In this document: positions 20,961 through 31,101 of the stretch, in pieces
Layout: the number at the start of each line of letters is the position of its first letter
Numbering within the stretch: position 1 is the first letter of the stretch
Source of the DNA: Propionibacteriales bacterium
Lineage (GTDB): Bacteria > Actinomycetota > Actinomycetes > Propionibacteriales > Nocardioidaceae
Length of the DNA stretch: 64,000 nt
NCBI GenBank assembly: GCA_026392455.1
Contig: JAPLCB010000011.1
Span: 186,001 to 250,000 of the forward strand
Reading direction: 5' to 3'
Position numbers and translations under genes: made by a program
The notes under the pieces: model-generated
Told to the model about the DNA's origin: nothing
Database searches by the model: none
What the model saw: only the letters and a program-made list of their open reading frames with translations

Positions 20961-21569
20961 CTACTTCTTCGAGTAGTACTCGACGATGAGCTGTTCCTGG
21001 ACCGGAAGGTCGATCTGGGCACGGACCGGGATCGAGTGCACGAGGATGCGCATCCGGCTCGGCAGGGCCTCGAGCCAGGCCGGAACGATCCGGTCGCCGT
21101 GGGTCTCGCGAGCCACGATGAACGGGGTCATCTCCAGGCTCTTCTCGCGGACGTCGATGACGTCGTGAGCGGAGACCTGGTACGACGGGATGTCGACCTT
21201 GATGCCGTTGACCTTGAAGTGGCCGTGCGTGACCAGCTGACGGGCGTGACGACGCGTGCGGGCGAAGCCGGCACGGTAGACGACGTTGTCCAGCCGGAGC
21301 TCGAGGAGCTGCAGCAGGTTGTCACCGGTCTTGCCGGAGCGACGAGCAGCCAGCTCGTAGTACTTGTGGAACTGCTTCTCCATCACGCCGTAGGTGAAGC
21401 GTGCCTTCTGCTTCTCCTGCAGCTGGTTGCGGTACTCGCTCTCCTTGATCCGCGCACGTCCGTGCTGGCCGGGAGCGTAGGGACGCTTCTCGAAAGCTGC
21501 GTCTCCACCAACGAGGTCGACACCGAGACGGCGCGACTTCTTGGTCATGGGGCCGGTGTAACGGGCCAT
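20961..21569 (-). CDS. rpsD: 30S ribosomal protein S4
   Basis: MARYTGPMTKKSRRLGVDLVGG; S4 domain. Confidence 0.97.
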   Translation of the reverse strand: MARYTGPMTKKSRRLGVDLVGGDAAFEKRPYAPGQHGRARIKESEYRNQLQEKQKARFTYGVMEKQFHKYYELAARRSGKTGDNLLQLLELRLDNVVYRAGFARTRRHARQLVTHGHFKVNGIKVDIPSYQVSAHDVIDVREKSLEMTPFIVARETHGDRIVPAWLEALPSRMRILVHSIPVRAQIDLPVQEQLIVEYYSKK

Positions 21570-21595
21570 TTCAGTCTCTCTTTCTCAGTCTCGGG

Positions 21596-22003
21596 TCAGA
21601 CGCGCCGGCGCTTGGGCGGGCGGCAACCGTTGTGGGGGGTGGGCGTGACGTCCTGGATGGTGCCGACCTCGAGGCCGATGGCACCGAGCGAACGGATCGC
21701 GGTCTCACGACCGGAACCCGGGCCCTTGACGAAGACGTCGATCTTCTTCATGCCGTGGTCCATCGCACGACGGCCGGCGGACTCCGCAGCCATCTGTGCG
21801 GCGTACGGGGTCGACTTGCGGGAACCCTTGAAACCGACGGTGCCGGCAGAGGCCCACGAGAGGACCGCCCCGGTGGGGTCGGTGATCGTCACGATGGTGT
21901 TGTTGAACGTGCTCTTGATGTGGGCTTCGCCCTGAGCGATGTTCTTCTTCTCCTTGCGGCGCACCTTCTTGGCGCCGGCCGCAGTGCGGCTCTTGGGAGG
22001 CAT
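21596..22003 (-). CDS. rpsK: 30S ribosomal protein S11
   Basis: [28 protein letters not shown]. Confidence 0.97.
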   Translation of the reverse strand: MPPKSRTAAGAKKVRRKEKKNIAQGEAHIKSTFNNTIVTITDPTGAVLSWASAGTVGFKGSRKSTPYAAQMAAESAGRRAMDHGMKKIDVFVKGPGSGRETAIRSLGAIGLEVGTIQDVTPTPHNGCRPPKRRRV

Positions 22004-22076
22004 TCAGTACTCCTGTGTTTGCTGGTCTGGAAGTTCGAGGGAAGAAAGTCAGCGACGGGTCGTCAACGACGACAGG

Positions 22077-22454
22077 TCACTTGGCCTTCTTCTTGCCGGC
22101 GACAGTCCGCTTCGGACCCTTGCGGGTACGAGCGTTGGTCTTGGTGCGCTGACCGCGGACCGGGAGGCCCATGCGGTGGCGGCGACCTTGGTAGCTGCCG
22201 ATCTCGATCTTCCGGCGGATGTCCGCCTGGACCTCACGACGGAGGTCACCTTCGATCTTGATGCCCGTGGCGTCGATGGCGTCACGGAGCTTGACCAGCT
22301 CTTCATCACCCAGCGTGTGAACGCGAGCGTTCGGGTCGACGCCGGTGGCGGCGAGCAGCTGCTGGGAGCGGGTACGGCCGATGCCGTAGATGTAGGTAAG
22401 TGCGATCTCGATGCGCTTGTCACGCGGGAGATCAACACCGACAAGGCGTGCCAT
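22077..22454 (-). CDS. rpsM: 30S ribosomal protein S13
   Basis: [34 protein letters not shown]. Confidence 0.97.
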   Translation of the reverse strand: MARLVGVDLPRDKRIEIALTYIYGIGRTRSQQLLAATGVDPNARVHTLGDEELVKLRDAIDATGIKIEGDLRREVQADIRRKIEIGSYQGRRHRMGLPVRGQRTKTNARTRKGPKRTVAGKKKAK

Positions 22455-22628
22455 GTCTGGATGTTTCCCTTCTGCGGGCCTTGCGGCCCAGTGGTTCACG
22501 GTGGTCTGGTCGTGTCGCGTCCAGGGCCAGGGGCCCCGGCTCCGGCCATCCGCTCCGGAGGTGATTCGGTCAGTGCTTGCGCGCTGACCTAGCGATCACG
22601 TTGTGGGTTTAGTTGTGCTGCTCGTGCT

Positions 22629-22659
22629 GGTTGAGGTGCGAGGAACGAGCCTCGAAACC
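22629..22659. repeat. REP-like imperfect palindrome GGTTGAGGTGCGAGGAACGAGCCTCGAAACC
   Basis: Second copy of the element at 19815; abuts the rpmJ stop codon. Confidence 0.7.
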
Positions 22660-22773
22660 TCAGCCCTGGCGCTGCTTGTGACGCGGGTTCTCGCAGATCA
22701 CCATGACGCGTCCGTGGCGACGGATCACCTTGCACTTGTCACAGATCGGCTTGACGCTCGGGTTGACCTTCAT
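22660..22773 (-). CDS. rpmJ: 50S ribosomal protein L36 (zinc-ligand type)
   Basis: Manual translation [37 protein letters not shown]; missing from the ORF track because it is short. Confidence 0.97.
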   Translation of the reverse strand: MKVNPSVKPICDKCKVIRRHGRVMVICENPRHKQRQG

Positions 22774-22805
22774 GTCAGCCCTTTCTAGCTAGTCGGCTGG
22801 TTTGC

Positions 22806-23027
22806 TTACTTGTACCGGTAGACGATCCGACCTCGCGTGAGGTCGTACGGCGAGAGCTCCACCACGACCCGGTCCTCAGGGAGGATCCGGATGTAGTGCT
22901 GGCGCATCTTGCCGCTGATGTGGGCGAGCACCTTGTGTCCGTTGGCCAGTTCGACCCGGAAAAAAGCGTTCGGAAGGGCCTCCAGGACGGAGCCCTCCAT
23001 TTCGATCACGCCTTCTTTCTTCGGCAT
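22806..23027 (-). CDS. infA: translation initiation factor IF-1
   Basis: [54 protein letters not shown]. Confidence 0.97.
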   Translation of the reverse strand: MPKKEGVIEMEGSVLEALPNAFFRVELANGHKVLAHISGKMRQHYIRILPEDRVVVELSPYDLTRGRIVYRYK

Positions 23028-23344
23028 GTCCTCCACAATCTGTTGGCTTGGTGTCTACCGTTGACCCGGGAACCGCCTCACTCGGCAGGTGCCGTGCGAG
23101 TGGACCTCGTGAAACCGTTGGCATGACCCCAGATCCCACGCACGCGCACGCTCGAACATCTCGAGGCGGCGTGTTTGGGCAGCCGTACAGGTGCCACGCA
23201 ACGAACCCACGTTGGGCCGACGCACCAGTCTAGGGAATCCACGGGAAAATCACCAATCGCGGGACCGGGCCCGCAGCCGCCTCGTTACGGTTGGCTCCGG
23301 GTCGCTCCCCACCCGTCGACACCAGCTCCACCGAGAGGACCTCC

Positions 23345-24946
23345 ATGGCGGACTTTCCGCAGCCCGGCTCGACCCTGGGCCGGTACACGATCGTCGAGCC
23401 GCTCGGACACGGCGGCAGCAGCACGGTGTACCGGGCGACCCGCGGCCTGTCCCGCCAGGAGTACGCGCTCAAGGTGATCGGGAGCGAGCTCGCGGCCCGC
23501 CCGGGGTTCCGGGAGCAGTTCCTGGCCGAGGCGGACACCCTGACCCGGCTGAGGAGTCCGCACATCGTCGGTATCCACGACGCCGGGGAGAGCGACGGCA
23601 CCCTGTACCTGGCCACCGACCTGGTTCCCGGTGGCGACCTCGGTACCCGGCTGCTCCAGGGTGCTGTCCCGCTGCGAACGGCGTTGACGCTGGCGGCCCA
23701 GGTCGCGACGGCGCTCGCGGCAGCCCACGACGCCGGGATCGTGCACGGCGACGTGAAACCGGGCAACGTCCTGCTCGGCCAGCGCGACGGGCTCCCGCAC
23801 GCCTACCTCGCCGACTTCGGGGTCGCCCAGCCGGCCGGCGCCGGTGGCACCCGCCGCAGCGTCGTGGTCGGCACCTACGCCTACCTCGCCCCCGAGCTGA
23901 TCACCGGCGGCGCCGTCAGCCCGGCCAGCGACGTGTACGCGCTCGGGTGCCTGCTGGTCGCTGCCGTCACCGGGACCCCGCCGTACGGAGGCACCGACCA
24001 GGAGATCGCGCAGCAGCACCTGACCAGCGAGATCCCGCTCTGGGAGGCCACCTCTCCCCTCCTGGAGCACCTCAACGAGCTGGTCCGGACCTCGATGGCC
24101 AAGGATCCCGCCGCCCGGTACCCATCGGCCCGGGCGTTCGGCTCCGCGATCACCGCCGTCCTCGGCGAGGTCCCCAGCGTCGAACCCGTCCCCGCCGCCC
24201 CCGAACCGGCCCCGGAACCCGCTGCCGAATCCGCTGCGGAGCCCGCCGTCGAGCCTGTCCTCGTGGACGAACCCGAGCGGCCCCGGCGCGGCGGACGGGC
24301 ACTGGCCTCCAGCCTGGTCGCCCTGGTGGCCGTGGCGGCAGCCGTCGCCGGCATCGCGATCCTGCAGAGCGGCGACGACGACGGCTCGACGCCCGCTGCT
24401 GCCGCGCCGACCACCAGCAGCCCCACCCCCAGCACCACCAGTTCCCCGACCCCGGCACCCACGTCGTCGCCGACGCCAGGACAGACGAAGGTGTGCCAGG
24501 AAGGCCGCGAGATCAAGGCCGACCAACGCTGCGGAGAACCCTACGGTTTCGCCGGCCTGCGCTACGTCTTCTCGAACATCTCCGGCGACTGCACCCAGAA
24601 GAGCTCCACCAACGCGACCAACTACTGGGTGATCTCCTGCACCGTCGGCAGTCCGGACGGTGCGGCTCCGGCCGAAGTCACCTACACGATCTACCGCACC
24701 ACCAGCCTCGGACGCGAGACGGTCCAAGGAATGTTCCCGGGACAGGCGCCGACCACGGTGAGCAACGGCTTGCTCCAGTTCGGTCCGGTTCAAGAGCCCT
24801 CCGGACGCTCCACCATCGGGCTGACCTACCCCGAGAAGCACCCGTACGGGGTTCTGATCACTGCATCCAGCACCAGCGAGGCCCAGCAGCTCGCTGCGGC
24901 CACTGCCGCCGCCGCCCTCCCGCCGGAACGCTTCGTGGTCGAGTGA
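23345..24946 (+). CDS. transmembrane serine/threonine protein kinase
   Basis: LGRYTIVEPLGHGGSSTVYRA, YALKVI, HGDVKPGNVLL, LADFGVAQ, YLAPE; single TM then Ser/Thr/Pro linker and Cys-containing extracytoplasmic domain. Confidence 0.93.
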   Translation: MADFPQPGSTLGRYTIVEPLGHGGSSTVYRATRGLSRQEYALKVIGSELAARPGFREQFLAEADTLTRLRSPHIVGIHDAGESDGTLYLATDLVPGGDLGTRLLQGAVPLRTALTLAAQVATALAAAHDAGIVHGDVKPGNVLLGQRDGLPHAYLADFGVAQPAGAGGTRRSVVVGTYAYLAPELITGGAVSPASDVYALGCLLVAAVTGTPPYGGTDQEIAQQHLTSEIPLWEATSPLLEHLNELVRTSMAKDPAARYPSARAFGSAITAVLGEVPSVEPVPAAPEPAPEPAAESAAEPAVEPVLVDEPERPRRGGRALASSLVALVAVAAAVAGIAILQSGDDDGSTPAAAAPTTSSPTPSTTSSPTPAPTSSPTPGQTKVCQEGREIKADQRCGEPYGFAGLRYVFSNISGDCTQKSSTNATNYWVISCTVGSPDGAAPAEVTYTIYRTTSLGRETVQGMFPGQAPTTVSNGLLQFGPVQEPSGRSTIGLTYPEKHPYGVLITASSTSEAQQLAAATAAAALPPERFVVE

Positions 24947-25722
24947 CCGTGCCCGGGAACCACCCACCGGTGCCCGTCAGTGCCGGAGCGGCCAGCGACG
25001 TCGGTCGGGTACGCACGGCCAACCAGGACGCCTGGTGCATCACCTCGCAGGTGTTCGCGGTGGCGGACGGGATGGGCGGGCACCCCGCGGGTGACCGGGC
25101 CAGTCGGATCGCGGTCGAGGCCCTCGCCCGGATCGACGACGGGTCGGTCACCGTGGCCGACGTCCACCGGGCACTCGCCACCGCCAACCGGTCCATGATC
25201 GACGAGTCGCGGGGCCTCGACTCCCCGCGCGGCATGGGAACCACGGTCGCCGGCATCGCCGCGGTGGAGGTCGACGGCGCCGAGCACTGGGCGGTGTTCA
25301 ACATCGGCGACTCGCGGGTCTACCAGTGGCAGCGCGGCACCCTGGCCCAGATCTCGGTCGACCACTCGGAGGTCCAGGAGATGATCGACGCGGGGCGCTG
25401 GGACGCTTCCGAGGCCGCGGTCTACCCCCGGCGGCACGTGATCACCCGCTCGCTGGGGTCGCCCCGGGCCGGGGCCGCAGACACCTGGCTGCTCCCCCGC
25501 TCCGCTGACCAGCTCTTCCTGATCTGCTCCGACGGGCTCACCGGAGAGCTGGACGACCTCACCATCGCCGCGTGCCTCGCCGGACCTGGAGACCCGACCG
25601 AGCTGGCCCAGCACCTGGTCGATGAGGCCGTTGCCGCCGGCGGACGCGACAATGTGACGGCGGTCGTCGTCCGGACCGCTGCCGCAGCATCACCTCAACG
25701 CCTCCAGGAGGACCAGGCATGA
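24943..25722 (+). CDS. PP2C-family Ser/Thr phosphatase
   Basis: SDVGRVRTANQDAWC, FAVADGMGGHPAGDRAS, LICSDGLTGELDD, GGRDNVTAVVV; GTGA overlap with kinase stop. Confidence 0.93.
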   Translation: MTVPGNHPPVPVSAGAASDVGRVRTANQDAWCITSQVFAVADGMGGHPAGDRASRIAVEALARIDDGSVTVADVHRALATANRSMIDESRGLDSPRGMGTTVAGIAAVEVDGAEHWAVFNIGDSRVYQWQRGTLAQISVDHSEVQEMIDAGRWDASEAAVYPRRHVITRSLGSPRAGAADTWLLPRSADQLFLICSDGLTGELDDLTIAACLAGPGDPTELAQHLVDEAVAAGGRDNVTAVVVRTAAAASPQRLQEDQA

Positions 25723-26540
25723 CCGAGACCCAGGTGTCCTACACCCCCGGTCCGGGGACCCTGCTCGCCCACGAGGGCCGCTACCTGCTGATCGACGCCA
25801 CCCCGACCGAGGCCACCGTCAGCCGTCTCTGGGCCGGGCTCAGCAGCGCCCCTTCTGGTCCCGAGCTCCTCACCATCGTCACCGACGAGCTCCCGGCCGC
25901 GGGCTACTGCCTGGTCGAGGTCGGCGACCAGGTCGAGGTGGCCCGCCGCGACGTCCGGACCACCTTCGACGGTCGCGCCGTCGACCTCGGTGGCCCGACC
26001 GCGACCGCACCGCCCCTGGTCAATCGGATCGTGGCCGCGCTGGCGTCGAGCGCCCGGGAGGCCCAGTTCCCGCTCACCAGTGGCGTGGTCGCGGCCTCGG
26101 CGCTGACCGTCCTCCGAGACCTGAGCGAGGTGGACGTGGCTGGCCTCCTGGCCGCGCTGCCGGCACCGACCGGCGCCGCCCGCACCCCCAGCAACGAACC
26201 CGCGCCGCTCGGCCACCTGCTCCTCGAGGACGGCACCGCCATCGAGCTGGACCGGCGCATCGTCCTGGGGCGTGCCCCCCGCGTGCCCGAGGGGGCCGCT
26301 GACCAGCCTCGCCTGGTCAGCCTGGCAGCCTACGGCCGCGACGTGTCCCGCCAGCACCTCGAGGTCGTCCTCCAGGACGGAGCCGCGTTCGTCCGCGACC
26401 TCGGGTCCGCCAACGGCACCCAGGTCCATGACCCCTTCGGTCGCACCACGGAGCTGGAACCCGGTACGGCGACGCCCTTGCAGCCGGGGAGCCGGATCGA
26501 GGTCGCCGAGGTCACGACCGTGTACTACCGCCCGGCCTGA
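25719..26540 (+). CDS. FHA domain-containing protein
   Basis: C-terminal FHA: IVLGRAPRV...VSRQHLEVVLQDGAAFVRDLGSANGTQV; ATGA overlap with phosphatase. Confidence 0.88.
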   Translation: MTETQVSYTPGPGTLLAHEGRYLLIDATPTEATVSRLWAGLSSAPSGPELLTIVTDELPAAGYCLVEVGDQVEVARRDVRTTFDGRAVDLGGPTATAPPLVNRIVAALASSAREAQFPLTSGVVAASALTVLRDLSEVDVAGLLAALPAPTGAARTPSNEPAPLGHLLLEDGTAIELDRRIVLGRAPRVPEGAADQPRLVSLAAYGRDVSRQHLEVVLQDGAAFVRDLGSANGTQVHDPFGRTTELEPGTATPLQPGSRIEVAEVTTVYYRPA

Positions 26541-26553
26541 GCTGGCGGACCGG

Positions 26554-27378
26554 TCAGCGACCGCCCCAGGGAACGCCCAGCTCAGCGAGCTTCGCCTCGC
26601 CACCGTCCAGTGCGGTGAGCACCCAGGCGCCCTTCTCGGTGAGGGTGAAGGTGTGCTCGAAGTGGGCCGACCAGGATTCGTCGGTCGTGACGATCGTCCA
26701 GTCGTCCTCCGCGACCAGGGTGTGCTTGCTGCCCATGGTCACCATCGGTTCGACGGCGAGCGCCAGCCCGAGCTCGAGCTTCGCTCCCCTGCCGGCCTTG
26801 CCGTAGTTCGGCACGTTCGGCGGCTGGTGCATCTCGGTCCCGATGCCGTGTCCGGTGTAGTCCTCGAGGATGCCGTACTGACCGTGGGCCCGGACGTGGC
26901 TCTCCACGGCGTACGAGATGTCGGTGACCCGACCCCCGAGACGGGCGGCGGCGAACCCGGCCCACATCGACCCCTCGGTCACGTCGAGCAGCTTCTGGAC
27001 CTCGGCAGGGATCGTGCCCACCGGGACGGTGATCGCCGCGTCGCCGTGCCAGCCGTCGACGATCGCCCCGCAGTCGATGGAGATGATGTCGCCATCGACC
27101 AGCACCCGGTCGCCGGGGATCCCGTGCACGACCTCGTCGTTGACCGAGGCACAGATCGTGGCCGGGAACGGCGGGTGACCGTAGCCCTGGAACGACGGCA
27201 CGCCGCCGTGCGAACGGATGTGGTCCTCCGCGATCGCATCCAGCTCACCCGTGCTGATCCCCGACCGCACGGCCGCGCGGAGCACCTCGAGCGTCTCACC
27301 GACCAGCAGACCGGCGACCCGCATCAGCGCGATCTGCTCCGGGGTCTTGATCTGGATGCCGCGGTCGCGCAGCTTCAT
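26554..27378 (-). CDS. map: type I methionyl aminopeptidase
   Basis: MKLRDRGIQIKTPEQIALMRVAGLLVGETL; GIPGDRVLVDGDIISIDCGAIVDGWHGDAAIT; GHGIGTEMHQPPNVPNYG. Confidence 0.96.
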   Translation of the reverse strand: MKLRDRGIQIKTPEQIALMRVAGLLVGETLEVLRAAVRSGISTGELDAIAEDHIRSHGGVPSFQGYGHPPFPATICASVNDEVVHGIPGDRVLVDGDIISIDCGAIVDGWHGDAAITVPVGTIPAEVQKLLDVTEGSMWAGFAAARLGGRVTDISYAVESHVRAHGQYGILEDYTGHGIGTEMHQPPNVPNYGKAGRGAKLELGLALAVEPMVTMGSKHTLVAEDDWTIVTTDESWSAHFEHTFTLTEKGAWVLTALDGGEAKLAELGVPWGGR

Positions 27379-27385
27379 CCGGTTC

Positions 27386-27961
27386 TCAGCTCTGGTGGAC
27401 CGTGGCGAGAGAGCCCAGGACACGCTCGGTGACCTCGTCGATCTCACCGAGGCCGTCGACCTCGACCAGGAGGCCGCGGTCGCGGTAGACCTCGATCAGC
27501 GGCTCGGTCTGCTCGGCGTAGACCTCCTGGCGACGGCGGATCACCTCTTCGGTGTCGTCGGCCCGCCCCTCGGTCTTGGCACGCTGCAGCAGCCGGGCGA
27601 TGAGCTCCTCGGAGTTCACGGTCAGCACCACGACAGCGTCGAGCTGGTGCCCGGTGTGCCGGATCATGCCGTCCAGCTCGTCGACCTGGGCGAGCGTCCG
27701 CGGGTAGCCGTCGAGCAGGAAGCCGGGGTGGGCGTCATCCTCGTCGATCCGGTTGCGCACCATCAGGTTCGTGACCTCGTCGGGAACGTACTCCCCGGCG
27801 TCCATGTACCGCTTGGCCTCGACACCGAGCTCGGTGCCCTCGGACACGTTGGCCCGGAAGATGTCACCGGTGGAGATCGCAGGAATGCCGAACCGGTCGG
27901 CTACGTACTTGGCCTGCGTGCCCTTTCCAGCTCCAGGAGGGCCCATCAGGATCAGTCTCAT
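27386..27961 (-). CDS. adk: adenylate kinase
   Basis: MRLILMGPPGAGKGTQAKYVADRFGIPAISTGDIFR. Confidence 0.97.
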   Translation of the reverse strand: MRLILMGPPGAGKGTQAKYVADRFGIPAISTGDIFRANVSEGTELGVEAKRYMDAGEYVPDEVTNLMVRNRIDEDDAHPGFLLDGYPRTLAQVDELDGMIRHTGHQLDAVVVLTVNSEELIARLLQRAKTEGRADDTEEVIRRRQEVYAEQTEPLIEVYRDRGLLVEVDGLGEIDEVTERVLGSLATVHQS

Positions 27962-29250
27962 CGCAAGAAACCTTCGTAGTTTCGTTGCTGCAACTGGCTC
28001 TCGATCTGCTTCACCGTGTCGAGTGCGACGCTGACCATGATCAGCAGCGAGGTGCCACCGAACGGGAAGTTCTGGTTGGCGTTGACCAGCACGAGCGCAA
28101 TCAGCGGGATCAGGGCGATCAGGCCCAGGTAGAGAGCGCCCGGCAACGTGATGCGGGACAGGACGTAGTTGAGGTACTCCTCAGTCGGCTTGCCCGCCCG
28201 GATCCCGGGGATGAAGCCTCCGTACTGCTTCATGTTGTCGGCGACCTCTTGGGGGTTGAAGGTGATCGCGACGTAGAAGTAGGTGAAGAAGATGATCAGC
28301 AGGAAGTACAGCGCCATGTAGATCGGGTGGTCGCCCCGGACCAGGTGGGCGTTGACCCAGGTCAGGACCGGGTTGGTCGATCCGGTGTTGAACTGGACCG
28401 CCATCGCCGGCAGGTACAGCAGGCTGGACGCGAAGATGACCGGGATGACGCCGGCCTGGTTGACCTTCAGCGGGATGTAGGTCGACGAGCCGCCGAACAT
28501 CTTGCGCCCCACCATCCGGCGCGCGTACTGGACCGGGATCCGTCGCTGGGCCTGCTCGATGAAGATCACGCCGGCGACGACGACCAGTCCGACGATGATG
28601 ACACCGGCGAAGACGATCAGGCCCTGCTCCTTGCGGACGTTCCACAGGGCGATCGGGAAGGTGGCGACGACCTGGGTGAAGATCAGGATCGACATACCGT
28701 TGCCGATGCCGCGGTCGGTGACGAGCTCGCCGAGCCACATGATCACCGCGGTACCGGCGGTCATCGTGACGACCATGATCGCGGCGGTCTTGAAGTTGTC
28801 CTCGTACAGGATGCCGTCGCAACCGGGAAGCAGGTTGCCCGAGCGCGCCAGGGCCACGATGCCGGTCGCCTGCAGGATCGCCAGGGCGAGGGTGACGTAG
28901 CGGGTGTACTGGGTGATCTTGGCCTGGCCGGACTGGCCTTCCTTCTTCAGCGTCTCCAGCCGCGGGATCACCACGACGAGCAGCTGCAGGATGATGCTGG
29001 CGGTGATGTACGGCATGATGCCGAGCGCGAAGATGGTGAGCTGGAGCAGCGCACCGCCGGAGAACAGGTTGATCAGGCTGTAGATGCCGTCGTCCTTGGA
29101 CGCGTTGAAGCAGGCCTGGACGACGCCGGTGTTGACACCGGGGGCGGGGATCTGGGACCCGAGGCGGAAGACCGCGACGATGAGCAGGACGAACAGCAGC
29201 TTCTTGCGCAGGTCCGGTGTCCGGAATGCGTTGGCGAATGCGCCTAGCAC
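27958..29250 (-). CDS. secY: preprotein translocase subunit SecY
   Basis: VLGAFANAFRTPDLRKKLLFVLLIVAVFRLGSQIPAPGVN; GTG start; ATGA overlap with adk. Confidence 0.97.
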   Translation of the reverse strand: MLGAFANAFRTPDLRKKLLFVLLIVAVFRLGSQIPAPGVNTGVVQACFNASKDDGIYSLINLFSGGALLQLTIFALGIMPYITASIILQLLVVVIPRLETLKKEGQSGQAKITQYTRYVTLALAILQATGIVALARSGNLLPGCDGILYEDNFKTAAIMVVTMTAGTAVIMWLGELVTDRGIGNGMSILIFTQVVATFPIALWNVRKEQGLIVFAGVIIVGLVVVAGVIFIEQAQRRIPVQYARRMVGRKMFGGSSTYIPLKVNQAGVIPVIFASSLLYLPAMAVQFNTGSTNPVLTWVNAHLVRGDHPIYMALYFLLIIFFTYFYVAITFNPQEVADNMKQYGGFIPGIRAGKPTEEYLNYVLSRITLPGALYLGLIALIPLIALVLVNANQNFPFGGTSLLIMVSVALDTVKQIESQLQQRNYEGFLR

Positions 29251-29340
29251 GAGCTCCTCTTTCGGTCTTCTAAGGTGGGAAGCAGGGACGCCCGCGCGCT
29301 CCACGGGAGCGACGAAGACCCAAGCCGTGGAAGCCTAACA

Positions 29341-29385
29341 GGGCAGAGGCGGTGGCACCCGCGAAGGTGCCCGATCGCCTCTGCC
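29341..29385. terminator. strong hairpin between rplO and secY
   Basis: GGGCAGAGGCG..GGCACC / GGTGCC..CGCCTCTGCCC. Confidence 0.75.
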
Positions 29386-29417
29386 CGTGCAGGTGCTACT
29401 GGCTTGCCCGTCGGTTC

Positions 29418-29861
29418 TCAGAGCTCGGTCGCGGTGCCACCGGCAGCCGCGATCTTCTCCTTGGCAGACGCCGAGAACTTGTCGGCGGTGATCTGGACGG
29501 CCACGGTGATGTCACCGTCGCCCAGGACCTTGACCGGCTGACCCTTGCGGACCGCGCCCTTGGCCACCAGGTCCGCCACGGTGATCGCGCCACCGTCGGG
29601 GAACAGGGAGCTGACGCGGTCCAGGTTCACGACCTGGAACTCGACCCGGAACGGGTTCTTGAAACCCTTGAGCTTGGGCAGACGCATGTGGATCGGCATC
29701 TGACCACCCTCGAAGGCGACCGGAACCTGGTACCGGGCCTTGGTGCCCTTGGTGCCTCGACCTGCGGTCTTGCCCTTGGAGCCCTCACCACGACCGACGC
29801 GGGTCTTGGCGGTCTTGGCTCCCGGAGCGGGACGCAGGTGGTGCAGCTTGAGAGAAGACAT
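29418..29861 (-). CDS. rplO: 50S ribosomal protein L15
   Basis: [36 protein letters not shown]. Confidence 0.97.
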   Translation of the reverse strand: MSSLKLHHLRPAPGAKTAKTRVGRGEGSKGKTAGRGTKGTKARYQVPVAFEGGQMPIHMRLPKLKGFKNPFRVEFQVVNLDRVSSLFPDGGAITVADLVAKGAVRKGQPVKVLGDGDITVAVQITADKFSASAKEKIAAAGGTATEL

Positions 29862-30052
29862 CAGGCCCCTCCTTCGACTTCCTCTACCGTCACCAGGTGA
29901 CGGACGGTGTTGACCATGCCGCGGAACTCCGGGCGGTCATCCTTGATGACGACGTCGTTGATCCGCTTGAGACCCAGCGAGCGCAGAGTGTCGCGCTGGT
30001 TCTGCTTGAGACCGACGAGGCCCTTCTTCTGCGTGACCTTGAGCTGACCCAT
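29861..30052 (-). CDS. rpmD: 50S ribosomal protein L30
   Basis: [33 protein letters not shown]; the longer ORF in the track is over-extended. Confidence 0.95.
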   Translation of the reverse strand: MGQLKVTQKKGLVGLKQNQRDTLRSLGLKRINDVVIKDDRPEFRGMVNTVRHLVTVEEVEGGA

Positions 30053-30684
30053 CAGACCGTCACCTCCGCCGCGGCGGCCGACTGCGCGCTGGCGATGCCT
30101 TCGGCACGAGCCCGCAGCAGGGCTGCCGGAGCAACCTGCTCGACCGTCAGACCGCGACGTGCGGCCACGGCCTCGGGCTCCTCGAGCATCCGCAGAGCCT
30201 CGACGGTGGCGTGCACGATGTTGATCTGGTTCGAGGAACCGAGCGACTTGCTCAGCACGTCGTGGATGCCGGCGCACTCGAGCACCGCGCGGACCGGACC
30301 ACCGGCGATGACACCGGTACCGGGCGCCGCGGGACGCAGGAACACGACACCGGCTGCCTTCTCGCCCTGGACCGGGTGCGGGATGGTGCCCTGGATGCGC
30401 GGGACCTTGAAGAAGGCCTTCTTGGCCTCTTCGACGCCCTTGGCGATCGCTGCGGGAACTTCCTTGGCCTTGCCGTAGCCGACGCCGACCATGCCGTCGC
30501 CGTCACCGACGATCACCAGGGCGGTGAAGCTGAAGCGACGACCACCCTTGACGACCTTGGCGACACGGTTGATCGCGACGACGCGTTCGATGTACTGGCT
30601 CTTCTCCTGCTGACCACCGCGACCACCGTCGCGGCCGCCGCGGCCGCCACCGGCGCGCTGACCGCGCTGCTGGGATCCGCTCAT
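30052..30684 (-). CDS. rpsE: 30S ribosomal protein S5 with Gly/Arg-rich N-terminus
   Basis: [48 protein letters not shown]. Confidence 0.97.
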   Translation of the reverse strand: MSGSQQRGQRAGGGRGGRDGGRGGQQEKSQYIERVVAINRVAKVVKGGRRFSFTALVIVGDGDGMVGVGYGKAKEVPAAIAKGVEEAKKAFFKVPRIQGTIPHPVQGEKAAGVVFLRPAAPGTGVIAGGPVRAVLECAGIHDVLSKSLGSSNQINIVHATVEALRMLEEPEAVAARRGLTVEQVAPAALLRARAEGIASAQSAAAAEVTV

Positions 30685-30715
30685 CAGATAACTCCCTTGA
30701 ATGTCATGTCTGCCA

Positions 30716-31099
30716 TCAGAAGGTCAGGCCGCCCTCGCGAGCAGCATCGGCAAGGGCCGCGATGCGACCGTGGTACTTGTTGCCGGCGCGGTCGAAGACG
30801 ACCTCACCCACGCCCGCTGCCTTCGCACGCTCGGCGACGAGCTCGCCGACCTTGCGGGCCTTGGCGGACTTGTCGCCGTCGAAGGCCCGGAGGTCCTTCT
30901 CGGTGGTCGACGCGAACGCGATGGTCTTGCCGACGAGGTCGTCGACGACCTGGACGGAGATGTGCTTCGCGGAACGGGTGACCACCAGGCGCGGACGCTC
31001 GGAGGTGCCGTGCAGCTTCTTGCGACCCCGGACCTGACGGCGCTGACGCGACGCGGTCTTGGGAGCCGTGTGCCTGTTGTACTTGAGAGAGATCGCCAT
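30716..31099 (-). CDS. rplR: 50S ribosomal protein L18
   Basis: [31 protein letters not shown]. Confidence 0.97.
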   Translation of the reverse strand: MAISLKYNRHTAPKTASRQRRQVRGRKKLHGTSERPRLVVTRSAKHISVQVVDDLVGKTIAFASTTEKDLRAFDGDKSAKARKVGELVAERAKAAGVGEVVFDRAGNKYHGRIAALADAAREGGLTF

Positions 31100-31101
31100 G
31101 A

